Assembly (NCBI RefSeq): GCF_000716675.1
Contig: NZ_JNXT01000003.1
Coordinates: 62,001-126,000, forward strand
Direction of reading: 5' to 3'
From: Streptomyces alboflavus
GTDB taxonomy: Bacteria > Actinomycetota > Actinomycetes > Streptomycetales > Streptomycetaceae
DNA length: 64,000 bases
Shown: positions 52,985 through 61,324 of the stretch, piece after piece
How positions within the stretch are numbered: the stretch's first letter is position 1
Layout of the letters: each line of letters opens with the position of its first letter
Made by a program: the position numbers and the translations under genes
The notes under the pieces: model-generated
Told to the model about the DNA's origin: nothing
What the model saw: the letters and a program-made list of their open reading frames with translations, nothing else
Database searches by the model: none

Positions 52985-53200
52985 CTGGGGTGTCTACCCC
53001 GAACTCGTCGAGGCCGCGGTGCGCGTCGGCCGCCTCCAGGAAGCCGCGGACGCGGTGGACCTCCTGGAGAGACAACCGCAGGCCGACCCCGCCCCCTGGG
53101 CCGTCGCCGAATGGCTGGACGGCGAAGGCCGCCGAGCGGAGGCCCGTGTCGAACGGGGGGCCGCCCGGGGGATGTTGTCCGCCGGGCGAGCGCCGGGGCC
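52985..53200 (+). pseudogene. Remnant of a LuxR/MalT-type regulator (helical repeat region)
   Basis: In one frame the text YPELVEAAVRVGRLQEAADAVDLLERQPQADPAPWAVAEWLDGEG resembles the TPR-like segment of large ATP-binding LuxR regulators (the PDLVEAAVRAGR...W motif, from memory). It has no ATPase or HTH around it, no start and no stop of its own. The rest of 52850-53209 contains no gene. A decayed fragment is the simplest reading. Confidence 0.5.
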
Positions 53201-53209
53201 CGGCCGCGT

Positions 53210-54382
53210 TCACCGACGGGCGGCCAGCACGGCCGCGAAGCCCTCTCGCAGGTCCCTGACGAAGAAATCGGGAACCTCCAGCGACGGGAAATGCCCCCCG
53301 ACATCGGGCTCCCGCCATCGGACGAGCTGCCGGAACCGCTCCTCCGCCCAGGGCCGCGGGCACCGCTCGATGTCGCGGGGATACACAGTGATCGCCGACG
53401 GGACGTCGACCCTGAGGTCGGGATCGAGCGAATTGTGGCTCTCGTAGTAGATGCGGGCCGCCGACGCGCCGGTCCGCGTCAGCCAGTACAGCGTGACGTC
53501 GTCGAGGACGCGGTCCCTGGAGATCAGCTCGAACGGGCTGTCCTCGATGTCCGACCACGCGGCGAACTTGTCGAGGATCCAGGCGAGAAGCCCGACCGGC
53601 GAGTCGACGAGCGCGTAGCCGACGGTCTGCGGCCGGGTCGCCTGCTGCTTCGCGTACGCCGCGTGGTGGCGCCAGAAGTCGCGGGTCCCCTCGGCCCAGG
53701 TGCGCTCGGCCGCGGTCAGCCGGTCCGTCGTCAACCCGGGCGGTGCCTGCGCGGTCGTGGTGTGGATGCCGAGGACGTGCTCCGGGTACCTGCCGCCGAG
53801 GATCGTGGTGATCACGCCTCCCCAGTCGCCGCCCTGGGCCAGGAACCTGTCGTAGCCGAGCCTCCCCATCAGTTCCACCCAGGCGGCCGCGATCCTCTCG
53901 ATGCCCCACCCGGTGGCGGCCGGCCTGTCGCTGTACCCGAAGCCCGGCAGCGACGGGGCCACGACGTGGAACGCGGGCGCGGCCGGGTCCTCGGGATCCG
54001 CCAGCTCGTCCACCACGTCGATGAACTCGGCGACGCTGCCCGGCCAGCCGTGCGTCAGGATCAGCGGGGTCGCGTCCGCGCGCGCGGACCGGCGGTGCAG
54101 GAAGTGGACGCCGAGACCGTCGACGGTCGTCCGGAACTGGCCGATCCGGTCGAGGCGCGCCTCGAACGCCCGCCAGTCGTACCCGGTGCGCCAGTACTCC
54201 ACGACGTCGACGAGGTCGGCGAGCGGGACGCCCTGGTCCCAGCGGCCAGGGCCGGGCGCGGCGTGCCGGACCGTCTCTGCCTCCGGCAGGCGCGCCGCGG
54301 CCAGTCTCGCGCGGAGATCGTCGAGGTCGGCGTCCGTCACGTGGGCTTGGAACGGGTGCACGTCGTTCGTCGGGCGGGGCAT
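53210..54382 (-). CDS. Epoxide hydrolase (EHN-containing alpha/beta hydrolase)
   Basis: 390 residues of the microsomal-type epoxide hydrolase family. EHN domain at the N-terminus (FQAHVTDADLDDLRARLAAARLPE), then the hydrolase core: HGWPGS oxyanion loop, nucleophile Asp in GGDWGG (near residue 180), two Tyr candidates in the cap and the His of GGHFPSLE near the C-terminus. It opens epoxides to diols through an ester intermediate. ATG 54382 follows a strong AGGAGG (54386-54391). Divergent from a CGNR regulator with two shared repeat elements in between. Confidence 0.92.
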   Translation of the reverse strand: MPRPTNDVHPFQAHVTDADLDDLRARLAAARLPEAETVRHAAPGPGRWDQGVPLADLVDVVEYWRTGYDWRAFEARLDRIGQFRTTVDGLGVHFLHRRSARADATPLILTHGWPGSVAEFIDVVDELADPEDPAAPAFHVVAPSLPGFGYSDRPAATGWGIERIAAAWVELMGRLGYDRFLAQGGDWGGVITTILGGRYPEHVLGIHTTTAQAPPGLTTDRLTAAERTWAEGTRDFWRHHAAYAKQQATRPQTVGYALVDSPVGLLAWILDKFAAWSDIEDSPFELISRDRVLDDVTLYWLTRTGASAARIYYESHNSLDPDLRVDVPSAITVYPRDIERCPRPWAEERFRQLVRWREPDVGGHFPSLEVPDFFVRDLREGFAAVLAARR

Positions 54383-54402
54383 GGGACCTCCTGGCCATCG
54401 CG

Positions 54403-54462
54403 GAACCGGCTAAGACGGTTCTAACAGCCGTCGGCGCCGTGCCGCAACCGGCTAAGGTGGTT
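54403..54462. promoter_or_regulatory. Paired operator between epoxide hydrolase and CGNR regulator
   Basis: Two copies of AACCGGCTAAGNNGGTT: GAACCG-N7-CGGTTC (54403-54421) and AACC-N9-GGTT (54446-54462). The second contains TAAGGT (54453-54458), a minus-10 box 6 nt before the CGNR ATG, so the repressor would sit on its own promoter and the mRNA would be leaderless. Confidence 0.7.
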
Positions 54463-54464
54463 CC

Positions 54465-55040
54465 ATGCCCGCTGAGTTCCCTGACTTCCGCCTCGGTACC
54501 GTGTTGGCCACGAGCTTCACGGGGACGCTCTCGGAGCGTCACGGCGACTCCGTGGAGCGGATTCCCGTGCCGCACCGACTCGTCGACTGGCTGGCGGTGT
54601 ACGGCCTCGTGGTGGACTCCTGCACTGCCGGGCAGCTCGACCTCGCCCGGGAGTTGAGGGAGTCGATTCACGCGGCGGCGACGGCGGCCGCGCTCCAGGC
54701 GTCCCTGCCCGCGCCGGCCCTCCAGGTCATCAACGACCGCAGTGCGGAGGGCCGGGCCGCGGCGGTCCTGACGCCCGAGGGGGCGCGGCAGTGGCGACTC
54801 GGCCCGGCTTCCCGCGTGGAGGACGCCCTCGGCGTGATCGCCGCCGACGCGATCAGCGTCATCGCGGGCGAACGCGACGGAAGGCTGGCCCTGTGCGCGT
54901 CGCCGACCTGCCGAGCCGCCTTCTTCGACACCAGTCAGAGTCGCACCCGCAAGTGGTGCGACATGAACACGTGCGGGAATCGCCAGAAGAAGGCGCGCTT
55001 CCATGCCGGTCGGCGCGGAACGCCCGCACCGGCGGAGTGA
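54465..55040 (+). CDS. CGNR zinc-finger / ABATE-domain regulator
   Basis: 191 residues. The N-terminal ABATE-like ligand domain (FPDFRLGTVLATSFTGTLSERHGDSVERIPVP...LVDWL) is followed by the CGNR zinc finger at the C-terminus: CASPTCRAAFFDTSQSRTRKWCDMNTCGNRQKKARFHAGR, with four cysteines and the CGNR signature. Such proteins bind DNA and are often divergent from detoxifying enzymes. ATG 54465 is apparently leaderless. It likely controls the epoxide hydrolase gene through the AACCGGCTAAG repeats. Confidence 0.9.
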   Translation: MPAEFPDFRLGTVLATSFTGTLSERHGDSVERIPVPHRLVDWLAVYGLVVDSCTAGQLDLARELRESIHAAATAAALQASLPAPALQVINDRSAEGRAAAVLTPEGARQWRLGPASRVEDALGVIAADAISVIAGERDGRLALCASPTCRAAFFDTSQSRTRKWCDMNTCGNRQKKARFHAGRRGTPAPAE

Positions 55041-55108
55041 GCGCCGGGAGTCGTGGCGTGCGGCGCGCGACGGCAACGGCGGCGCCCAGCCCATTCCTCG
55101 GCGGTGCT

Positions 55109-55131
55109 GGGTGGGTGCGCGGGGCCCACCC
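55109..55131. terminator. Hairpin after the CGNR gene
   Basis: GGGTGGG (55109-55115) and CCCACCC (55125-55131), 9-nt loop, between the CGNR gene and the SnoaL-like gene. No T run. Confidence 0.4.
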
Positions 55132-55150
55132 CGAACGGCGCCCGCTGTCC

Positions 55151-55156
55151 TAGCGT
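55151..55156 (+). promoter_or_regulatory. Minus-10 box of a probable leaderless transcript
   Basis: TAGCGT ends 6 nt before ATG 55163 and there is no ribosome-binding site. Confidence 0.55.
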
Positions 55157-55162
55157 CGAGTG

Positions 55163-55627
55163 ATGAGCGACGAACAAGTGATCGCGGACCTGCACAGCCG
55201 ATGGGTGTTCGGATGGGAGCGCGGCGAGGGGGACGCGCCGTTCGACTTCCGGCGCACGTTCGACGAGTTCTACGACTTCGACTCTCCGGACGTCCGCCTC
55301 TACGACGACTTCGACCCCGAGCAGCGGGTGGCGACGACAGCCGTCGCGTACGGGGCGATCTGGGAGCCCGCCTTCCGGAAGATGATCTCCGCGCGCCATG
55401 CCGTCGACGACGGACCGCACGTCGTCGTCGGCGGTGAACTGGCCGCGTCCACCCTCGCCTTCGTCGCGCGGATCACCATGCCCGACGCCCGCACCGATAT
55501 GCGCACCACGACCTCGCTGGTCTGGCACCGAACGCCGAAGGGCTGGCGGATCGTGCGCGAACACAACTCGAGCAAGGAACTGCCGACGGGAGCCCTCGAC
55601 GGCATGCGTGCGCGCACGCGGACCTAG
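55163..55627 (+). CDS. SnoaL/NTF2-like protein
   Basis: 154 residues of an NTF2-like fold: FDEFYDFDSPDVRLYDDFDPEQRVATTAVAYGAIW, then strands ending RTTTSLVWHRTPKGWRIVREHNSSK, the usual closing strand of ketosteroid-isomerase-like proteins. Function unknown; could be a small isomerase or hydrolase. ATG 55163 is favoured by the TAGCGT box; the GTG directly before it is an alternative. Confidence 0.8.
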   Translation: MSDEQVIADLHSRWVFGWERGEGDAPFDFRRTFDEFYDFDSPDVRLYDDFDPEQRVATTAVAYGAIWEPAFRKMISARHAVDDGPHVVVGGELAASTLAFVARITMPDARTDMRTTTSLVWHRTPKGWRIVREHNSSKELPTGALDGMRARTRT

Positions 55628-55634
55628 CGCGCAC

Positions 55635-55740
55635 TCAGATGTAGCCCGCACGCAGCGCGTAGGCCACCACGTGGGAACGGTTGCACAGTTGGAGGCGGGA
55701 CGTCAGGTCCTGGAGGTCGTATTTCACGGCCCGTTCGGAG
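55635..55740 (-). pseudogene. Remnant of a LuxR-family regulator (C-terminal HTH)
   Basis: The last 34 codons before a stop read SERAVKYDLQDLTSRLQLCNRSHVVAYALRAGYI, the second half of a NarL/LuxR-type HTH including the recognition helix. The sequence upstream (higher coordinates) has no related content, so the gene has been cut through its HTH. The remaining 55741-55958 shows nothing recognisable. Confidence 0.7.
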
Positions 55741-55958
55741 GAGGACGGTGTCGAGGACGCACGGGCACACGCCCGCCGACCGCTCCTCGCGCCGCACTCG
55801 GCGTGCTGTGCCGTCACCGACATCCACCGCAACCTCACCGACGGCCGGCTCAAGGGCGTGGCCGGCCTCGGCGGAGTGGTGACTGCCCCGCAGGACCGGG
55901 TGGCCCGGGACCGGACCGGGTGGCCCCGGTGCGGGCCGCGCCCCGGCGGTGCCGACCG

Positions 55959-56813
55959 TCAGCGTTCCGCCACCAGCTCGTGGGCCAGGCGGAGCAGGTC
56001 CGGGATCGCCGGGTGGGCCGGGGCGCCGCGGTGCCAGGCGAGGACCAGGGGGACCGGCGGGGCGTCGGTGAGGGGGCGGTAGGCGATCGCCGGGTGTGTG
56101 TGCATGCGGGGCGTCGCCGAGGTGGAGATGCCCACGGCGCGACCCGCCGCGATGGCCGTCAGCCACTCGTCCGTGTTGGTGACCTCGATCACCGTCCGGG
56201 GGCGCGCGGCGGCAGGCCACAGGTCGAGGGTCGTCGTGCCCGCCACCGTGTTGAGGGCGATCGGCCAGGGCGTGAGGTCGGCCAGCGCGAGCTCGTCGCG
56301 GTCGGCGAGGTCGCTGTCCGCGGGCACCACCGCCACGCGCTCTTCCCGCAACAGCAGCTCCGTGACCAGGTCCGGAGACCTCAGCTCGCCCCGCAGCAGC
56401 GCCACGTCGACCTTGCCCTGCGCGAGCCCCGCCGTGCGGTCGTCGACGCGGCGCAGCTCCAGCGGCACGCCCGGGTGCTCCTCGTCCCAGCGGCGCAGCA
56501 GCGGCAGGGTCAGGTCGCCGAGTGCGGCCCAGGGGTGCCCGAGGCGCAGCGGCAGGGCGGCCAGCGAACGGGGGTCGAAGGCGGTGTCCACGGCGGCCAG
56601 CGCGGCTGCGGCCCGGTCGCGGAACGCCCGGCCCGCGGCCGTGAGTTCGAGGTGGTGTGTGGAGCGGTCGACCAGGCGCACCCCGAGATGCGTCTCGAGC
56701 TGGCGCAGCGTGCGGGACAGCGCGGGCTGGCCCGTGTGCAGCCGGGTCGCGGCGCGCGTGATGGTGCCCTCCTCGGCGATGGCGAGGAAGGCCCGCAGGT
56801 GACGCAGCTCCAT
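55959..56813 (-). CDS. LysR family transcriptional regulator
   Basis: 284 residues; LysR HTH at the N-terminus (MELRHLRAFLAIAEEGTITRAATRLHTGQPALSRTLRQLETHLGVRLVDR) and a periplasmic-binding-protein-like effector domain (LRLGHPWAALGDLTLPLLRRW...). ATG 56813 is preferred (GAGG 7 nt upstream); ATG 56819 two codons earlier is possible. Divergent from an EamA transporter across 75 nt, the usual LysR-target arrangement. Confidence 0.93.
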   Translation of the reverse strand: MELRHLRAFLAIAEEGTITRAATRLHTGQPALSRTLRQLETHLGVRLVDRSTHHLELTAAGRAFRDRAAAALAAVDTAFDPRSLAALPLRLGHPWAALGDLTLPLLRRWDEEHPGVPLELRRVDDRTAGLAQGKVDVALLRGELRSPDLVTELLLREERVAVVPADSDLADRDELALADLTPWPIALNTVAGTTTLDLWPAAARPRTVIEVTNTDEWLTAIAAGRAVGISTSATPRMHTHPAIAYRPLTDAPPVPLVLAWHRGAPAHPAIPDLLRLAHELVAER

Positions 56814-56875
56814 GGTCATGCCTCGCAAGCATAACCACGGCTCGGACGGCATTTCACACGGAGCGCGGGGCTTTC

Positions 56876-56881
56876 TAGCGT
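56876..56881 (+). promoter_or_regulatory. Minus-10 box of the EamA gene (leaderless)
   Basis: TAGCGT, 6 nt before ATG 56888; no Shine-Dalgarno sequence. Confidence 0.5.
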
Positions 56882-56887
56882 GGGGGC

Positions 56888-57919
56888 ATGACAAACACGA
56901 GGGTTCAGGTGGGGACCGCGGCGGGCAGCGCCGCGGTGGCTGGGGCCGGGGCGGCCGGGACCGGGGCGACAGGTCCCACGGGGGCAGGGAGCGTGAGCCC
57001 CACGGGGGCGGCGGCCACGACCGGCCGCGGCACACCCGCCACCGGCGGGATACGTAAGGCGGCCGCCCCCGCCAGCGCGGGCAGCCTCGGCGGCATCGGC
57101 CTGGTGCTCGCCGGGGTCCTCTCGGTGCAGTTCGGCTCCGCCGCGGCGGCCCTGCTCTTCCCGCGCGCGGGCGCGCTCGGCGTGGTGGCGCTCAGGGTGA
57201 CGATCGCGGCCGTCCTGCTCCTTGTCGTCTGCCGCCCCCGGCTGCGCGGCCACAGCCGTACGGACTGGGCGGTCGTCGGCGCCTTCGGGCTCGCCCTCGG
57301 CGGCATGAACGTCCTCTTCTACCAGGCGATCGACCGCATCCCGCTGGGCCCTGCCGTCACCCTGGAGGTGCTCGGCCCGCTGCTCCTGTCCGTCGTCACC
57401 GCGCGGCGCGCCGCGAGCCTCGTGTGGGCCGGGATGGCGTTCGCGGGCGTGTTCCTGCTCGGGCAGGGCAGCTTCGGCGAACTCAGCCTGGCGGGCGCCG
57501 CGTTCGCGCTCGGGGCGGGCGCCATGTGGGCGGCGTACATCGTCTTCAGCTCCCGGGCCGGGGCCCGCTTTCCGCGCCTGGACGGGCTGGCCCTCGCGAT
57601 GGGTGTGGCCGCCCTGGTGAGCCTGCCGCTGGGGATCGGCGCCGCGGGCACCACCCTGCTCGAACCCGAGGTCCTCGGGATCGGCCTGGCCGTGGCACTT
57701 CTCTCGTCCGGCGTCCCGTACACCCTGGAACTGCTCGCGCTGCGCCGTCTGCCCGCGGCCACCTTCGCGGTCCTGATGAGCCTGGCCCCGGCGGTCGCCG
57801 CGCTGGCCGGGTTCCTGGTCCTCGGCCAGACGCTCTCGGCGCTCCAGTGCGTGGCGATCGCCCTGGTGGTCGGGGCCAGCGCGGGCGCGGTACGGGCTGG
57901 GGGAGCGGGCCGGAAGTGA
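56888..57919 (+). CDS. EamA/DMT family transporter
   Basis: 343 residues. A long Gly/Ala/Thr-rich cytoplasmic leader (residues 1-62) is unusual for the family. Then ten hydrophobic segments in two five-helix repeats, with FGSAAAALLFPRAGALGVVALRVTIAAVLL and PLGPAVTLEVLGPLLLSVV in the first half and ALRRLPAATFAVLMSLAPAVAALAGFLVLGQTLS in the second, as in RhtA-like exporters of amino acids or metabolites. Divergent from LysR, its likely regulator. Confidence 0.9.
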   Translation: MTNTRVQVGTAAGSAAVAGAGAAGTGATGPTGAGSVSPTGAAATTGRGTPATGGIRKAAAPASAGSLGGIGLVLAGVLSVQFGSAAAALLFPRAGALGVVALRVTIAAVLLLVVCRPRLRGHSRTDWAVVGAFGLALGGMNVLFYQAIDRIPLGPAVTLEVLGPLLLSVVTARRAASLVWAGMAFAGVFLLGQGSFGELSLAGAAFALGAGAMWAAYIVFSSRAGARFPRLDGLALAMGVAALVSLPLGIGAAGTTLLEPEVLGIGLAVALLSSGVPYTLELLALRRLPAATFAVLMSLAPAVAALAGFLVLGQTLSALQCVAIALVVGASAGAVRAGGAGRK

Positions 57920-57990
57920 GGCGCGGGGCGGGGCCCTTCACCTGCCCCGTCCGGGCTCCCGGCCCCTGGGGGCGCTGATCAACTGCGGGC

Positions 57991-57996
57991 TAGGAT
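57991..57996 (+). promoter_or_regulatory. Minus-10 box of the DJ-1/PfpI gene (leaderless)
   Basis: TAGGAT ends 7 nt before ATG 58004 and decides between two in-frame ATGs (57995 and 58004) in favour of the second. Confidence 0.5.
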
Positions 57997-58003
57997 GCGG
58001 CGC

Positions 58004-58624
58004 ATGGACATAGTGATCCCGCTCTTCGACCGTTTCGAGCCGCTCGACGCGATCGGACCGTACGAGATCCTCGCCCACGTGCCCGGCGCCACCGTGCGCT
58101 TCGTGGCGCCCGAACCCGGTCTGGTGCAGGACGTGCTCGGCTCCCTGCCGGTGCACGTCCCGACCCGGTACTCCGAGGTGGAGCGCTGCGACGTCCTGCT
58201 GATCCCCGGTGGTGGGGGCGCCTGGACGGTGGCGGACGACCCCGAGTTCCTCGACTGGGTCCGCCGCGTGCACGAAGGCACCCGCTTCACCACCTCGGTC
58301 TGCACCGGCGCCCTGGTCCTCGCGGCGGCCGGCCTCCTGGACGGCCTGACCGTCACCAGCCACTGGGGCGTCATCGACGAGCTGGCGTCGTACGGCGCCC
58401 GCTACACCCCCGAGCGGATCGTCCGCCACGACCGCGTCATCACCTCGGCCGGAGTGTCCGCGGGCATCGACATGGCCATCCGGCTGGCCGCCCTGCTCAG
58501 CGACGACACCACCGCCCAGGCGATCCAGCTCTACACCGAGTACGACCCGCAGCCCCCGTTCGACACCGGCTCCGTGGCGAAGGCCCCGGCCGAGGTCCTG
58601 GAACGGGCCCGCAACCTGACCTGA
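58004..58624 (+). CDS. DJ-1/PfpI family protein
   Basis: 206 residues, MDIVIPLFDRFEPLDAIGPYEIL at the start, LLIPGGGGAW, and the nucleophile elbow TTSVCTGALVLAAAGLLDG with the reactive Cys, followed by ATSHW-like VTSHWGV and SAGVSAGIDMAIRL. This is the isonitrile hydratase/glutamine amidotransferase-like (InhA, AraC-N) branch of the superfamily. The substrate is not evident. Confidence 0.88.
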   Translation: MDIVIPLFDRFEPLDAIGPYEILAHVPGATVRFVAPEPGLVQDVLGSLPVHVPTRYSEVERCDVLLIPGGGGAWTVADDPEFLDWVRRVHEGTRFTTSVCTGALVLAAAGLLDGLTVTSHWGVIDELASYGARYTPERIVRHDRVITSAGVSAGIDMAIRLAALLSDDTTAQAIQLYTEYDPQPPFDTGSVAKAPAEVLERARNLT

Positions 58625-58659
58625 GGCCCGTCCCGTTGTGCGGGACACCGGGACGCCGT

Positions 58660-59140
58660 CCGGATCTTGCTCGGTGACGTCCGCGGGAAGTCGGTCCTCG
58701 ACCTCGCGTCCGGCACAGGCTTCTACGGCAGGGAGGTCAAGCGGCGCGGCTCCCGCGAGGTCTTCGGCGTCGACCCGTGCAACTGCTCAACTACGCGCCG
58801 GACATCGCCGCCATGGAGCGGATGTGCCGCAACGTGCACCGGAGCCTGAAGCCCGGCGGCGACTTCTTCGTGCTCGCCCAGACGCCCGAATTCCGGTTCG
58901 ACGGGCCGTCGTTGGCGGAGTACGGCTTCCCTGCGAGGCGACTGGGGAGGAGATCGAGACCGGCCCGCGCGTACGGATCACGGCGCTGCTCGACCCGCCG
59001 ATCTCCTTCATCGGTGCCTGCCCGCGCCGCGAGGTCTACGAGGGGTGTCTGCGGTCCGCCGGTTTCGGCGCGGTGACGTGGGTCCCGCTCCAGGTGTCGG
59101 AGGCGGGCCTGCGCGCGTTCGGCGCGTGCGTCTTGACCAT
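58660..59140 (+). pseudogene. Decayed class I SAM methyltransferase
   Basis: Pieces of one methyltransferase lie in three frames: KSVLDLASGTGFYGREVKRRGSREVFGVDP (58690-58780), then NYAAPDIA-like text and MERMCRNVHRSLKPGGDFFVLAQTPEFRFDGPSLAEYGF (58780-58930), then GEEIETGPRVRITALLDPPISFIGACPRREVYEGCLRSAGFGAVTWVPLQVSEAG (58945-59110). Order and spacing fit a single ToxA/Cfa-like methyltransferase with a deletion after motif I and frameshifts. From 59141 to 59375 no gene is visible. Confidence 0.8.
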
Positions 59141-59375
59141 GGTCACCCCCAGGTGCAGCCGCCGGAGGCCGCCGCGCCCTCCCCGGGCCGGAAGTGCCGT
59201 CCCCCTGGCGGGCCGGAAGTCGGGCGGCCGATCGGATGGTTTCGACTTTGGATACGGCGCCGAGGACCGATGGCTGATGAGCGGGACCCCGCCCGACGCC
59301 GAGGCTGGAGACGTTCCGGAAGATGTCGCGCAGACGCGCCGGGACACGACCTGTTGGCGACCGTGGGAGTGCTCG

Positions 59376-60614
59376 ATGCGCAAGGAAACAATGACGAGAG
59401 GGACGTTCCTGACGGGGGCGGCGGCGGTCGGCGCGGGGGCCCTCGTGGGCACGGCGTTGACCGGGCAGGCGGGCGCCGCGACCAGCCCGCGGGCGGGTAC
59501 GCACCCGGCTCCCGCGACGGACCCGCGGGCAGGTGGCCGCCCAGGGGCCGCCCTGGCCGACGCGCGCACGACGAGCGGCCGCGGCCTGGTCCACCGCGGC
59601 GTCATGTACGAGTGCGAGGACGGCGAGAGGCGGCACACGGGCTGGAACCGCGCCCGGATGCGGTCCGACATGCGGGCCATCAGGCAGGACCTGCACGCGA
59701 ACTCGGTGGTCGCCTTCGGCACCGGCGTCGAGCGTCTGACCGCCACCGCCAGGGAAGCGGCCGAGCACGGGATGCACGTGTGGTTCCAGCCGCGCATGGC
59801 CGACGTCCCCGAGCGCGAGATCCTCGACCACCTGGCCGAGACCGGCAGTCAGGCCGAGCTCCTGCGCCGCCAGGGCGCGCGGGTGTACCTGAGCGTGGGG
59901 TGCGAGTTCATCCTGTTCGTGCCGGGCATCGTCCCCGGGGCGAACGCGGTCGAGCGGATCGAGAACATGCTGAAGGGCAATTGGGACCCGGCGGCGGCGC
60001 AGCGCAAGCTCAAGCGGTTCATCGGCCTGGCCGCGAAGACCGGCCGCCGCGTGTTCCACGGCCCGCTGACCTACGGCTCCGCACACGGCGACCAGGTCGA
60101 CTGGGACCTCTTCGACCTCGTCAGCGTCAACTACTACTCGTACTTCGCCGACCCGCGGGGCTACGCCAAGGAGCTGACGCCGTACCGGAAGTGGGGCAAG
60201 CCCGTCGCCATCACGGAGTGCGGCACCTGCACCTTCGAAGGCGCGCCCGAGGCGGGCGGCATGGGCTGGGACATCGTCGACTACAGCAAGCCCAAGCCGG
60301 AGGTCCGCAAGGGCGTGCGGCGCAGCGAGCACACCCAGGCCCAGTACCTCGGGCAGGTCCTGAACGTGTTCGAGCAGTTGGACCTGCACGCGGCCATGGT
60401 CTACCAGTTCGTCACCTCCGACGCCCCGCACCGGCGCGCCCGCCGCCACGACCTCGACATCGCCAGCTACAGCCTGACCAAGGCCATCTGGAAGACGGAG
60501 GACCACCCGACGGCGCGGTGGCACTGGGAGCCGAAGGAGTCGTTCCACGCCGTGGCGCGGCACTTCGCCCACGCCGAGCGCAGGGACCGCGTGCGGGCGG
60601 GCGGCGGGGCGTAG
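59376..60614 (+). CDS. Secreted TIM-barrel (glycosidase-like) protein
   Basis: 412 residues. An N-terminal export signal (MTRGTFLTGAAAVGAGALVGTALTGQAGA) lacks a twin arginine. The body has HRGVMYECEDGER...MRSDMRAIRQDLHANSVVAFGTG, GMHVWFQPRMAD, SVGCEFILFVPGI and VAITECGTCTFEG, where two Glu residues on barrel strands suggest a retaining glycosidase. From memory this family is common in streptomycetes and is often labelled abortive infection protein, a name I would not rely on. ATG 59376 (GGGAG upstream) or 59391 (AAGGA upstream) could be used. Confidence 0.78.
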   Translation: MRKETMTRGTFLTGAAAVGAGALVGTALTGQAGAATSPRAGTHPAPATDPRAGGRPGAALADARTTSGRGLVHRGVMYECEDGERRHTGWNRARMRSDMRAIRQDLHANSVVAFGTGVERLTATAREAAEHGMHVWFQPRMADVPEREILDHLAETGSQAELLRRQGARVYLSVGCEFILFVPGIVPGANAVERIENMLKGNWDPAAAQRKLKRFIGLAAKTGRRVFHGPLTYGSAHGDQVDWDLFDLVSVNYYSYFADPRGYAKELTPYRKWGKPVAITECGTCTFEGAPEAGGMGWDIVDYSKPKPEVRKGVRRSEHTQAQYLGQVLNVFEQLDLHAAMVYQFVTSDAPHRRARRHDLDIASYSLTKAIWKTEDHPTARWHWEPKESFHAVARHFAHAERRDRVRAGGGA

Positions 60615-60678
60615 CGGAGCGGGGGCGGGGCGGGCCGTGTCAGACGGCCGGGGGCGCGCCGGGCGGTGTCAGGCCGAG

Positions 60679-61317
60679 TCAGGGCATGTCCGCCGCCGCG
60701 TGGGCGAGCAGGATCTCCGCCGCCGCCCGCGCGTGCTGCCCGTAGTCCGCCTCGCCCAGGACCATCGCGCGGCTCGCCGCCCCGTCCGCGAGGGTGACCA
60801 ACTGCTCGGCGAGCGCGGCGGGTTCCCGGACGCCCAGCTCCGCCACCAGCGCCGTGACCAGATCCACCATCCGCAGCTTCTGCTCGCGGGCGTAGGAGTG
60901 GACCGCGTTCCGCGGGTCGGGAAACTCCGCCGCGGCGTCGATGAAGGGGCACCCGCGGACCGGGGGCGCGTCCGCCGGATCCGCGTCCGCCGCGGCCCCG
61001 GCCGTCGGGGGCGGGTCGAACAGCCCGAGGATCCGCTCCCTCGGCGGGACGTCCTCACGGGTCAGCACGCTCTCCAGGGTGGCCCCCGACGACGCGAGGT
61101 CCTGGAGGTGCGCGATCACCAGATCGCCCTTGGTCCGGAAGTGCGCGTAGAGCGTGCGCTTGGAGACCGGCGCCTCCTCCGCGACCTGCTCCATGCCGGT
61201 CGCGTTGATCCCCTGGATCGCGAAGAGCCGGGCGGCGGCGACCAGGATCCGTTCCCGTCCGCCGCGCCCCCGCCCCTGAGGTGCCGTAGCCGTCGATGCC
61301 GCCGTCGTCGTACCCAT
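60679..61317 (-). CDS. TetR family transcriptional regulator
   Basis: 212 residues; HTH RERILVAAARLFAIQGINATGMEQVAEEAPVSKRTLYAHFRTKGDLV, and a C-terminal part with VRGCPFIDAAAEFPDP and TLADGAASRAMVLGE found in TetR proteins paired with oxidoreductases. ATG 61317 is preferred to the TTG at 61323. Divergent from a nitroreductase over two strong dyads. Confidence 0.92.
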   Translation of the reverse strand: MGTTTAASTATAPQGRGRGGRERILVAAARLFAIQGINATGMEQVAEEAPVSKRTLYAHFRTKGDLVIAHLQDLASSGATLESVLTREDVPPRERILGLFDPPPTAGAAADADPADAPPVRGCPFIDAAAEFPDPRNAVHSYAREQKLRMVDLVTALVAELGVREPAALAEQLVTLADGAASRAMVLGEADYGQHARAAAEILLAHAAADMP

Positions 61318-61324
61318 CCGCAAA

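Noticed and set aside
55741..55958. Further LuxR sequence upstream of the HTH fragment
   Set aside because: No frame on either strand shows continuing similarity to a regulator, so the remnant was limited to 55635-55740.
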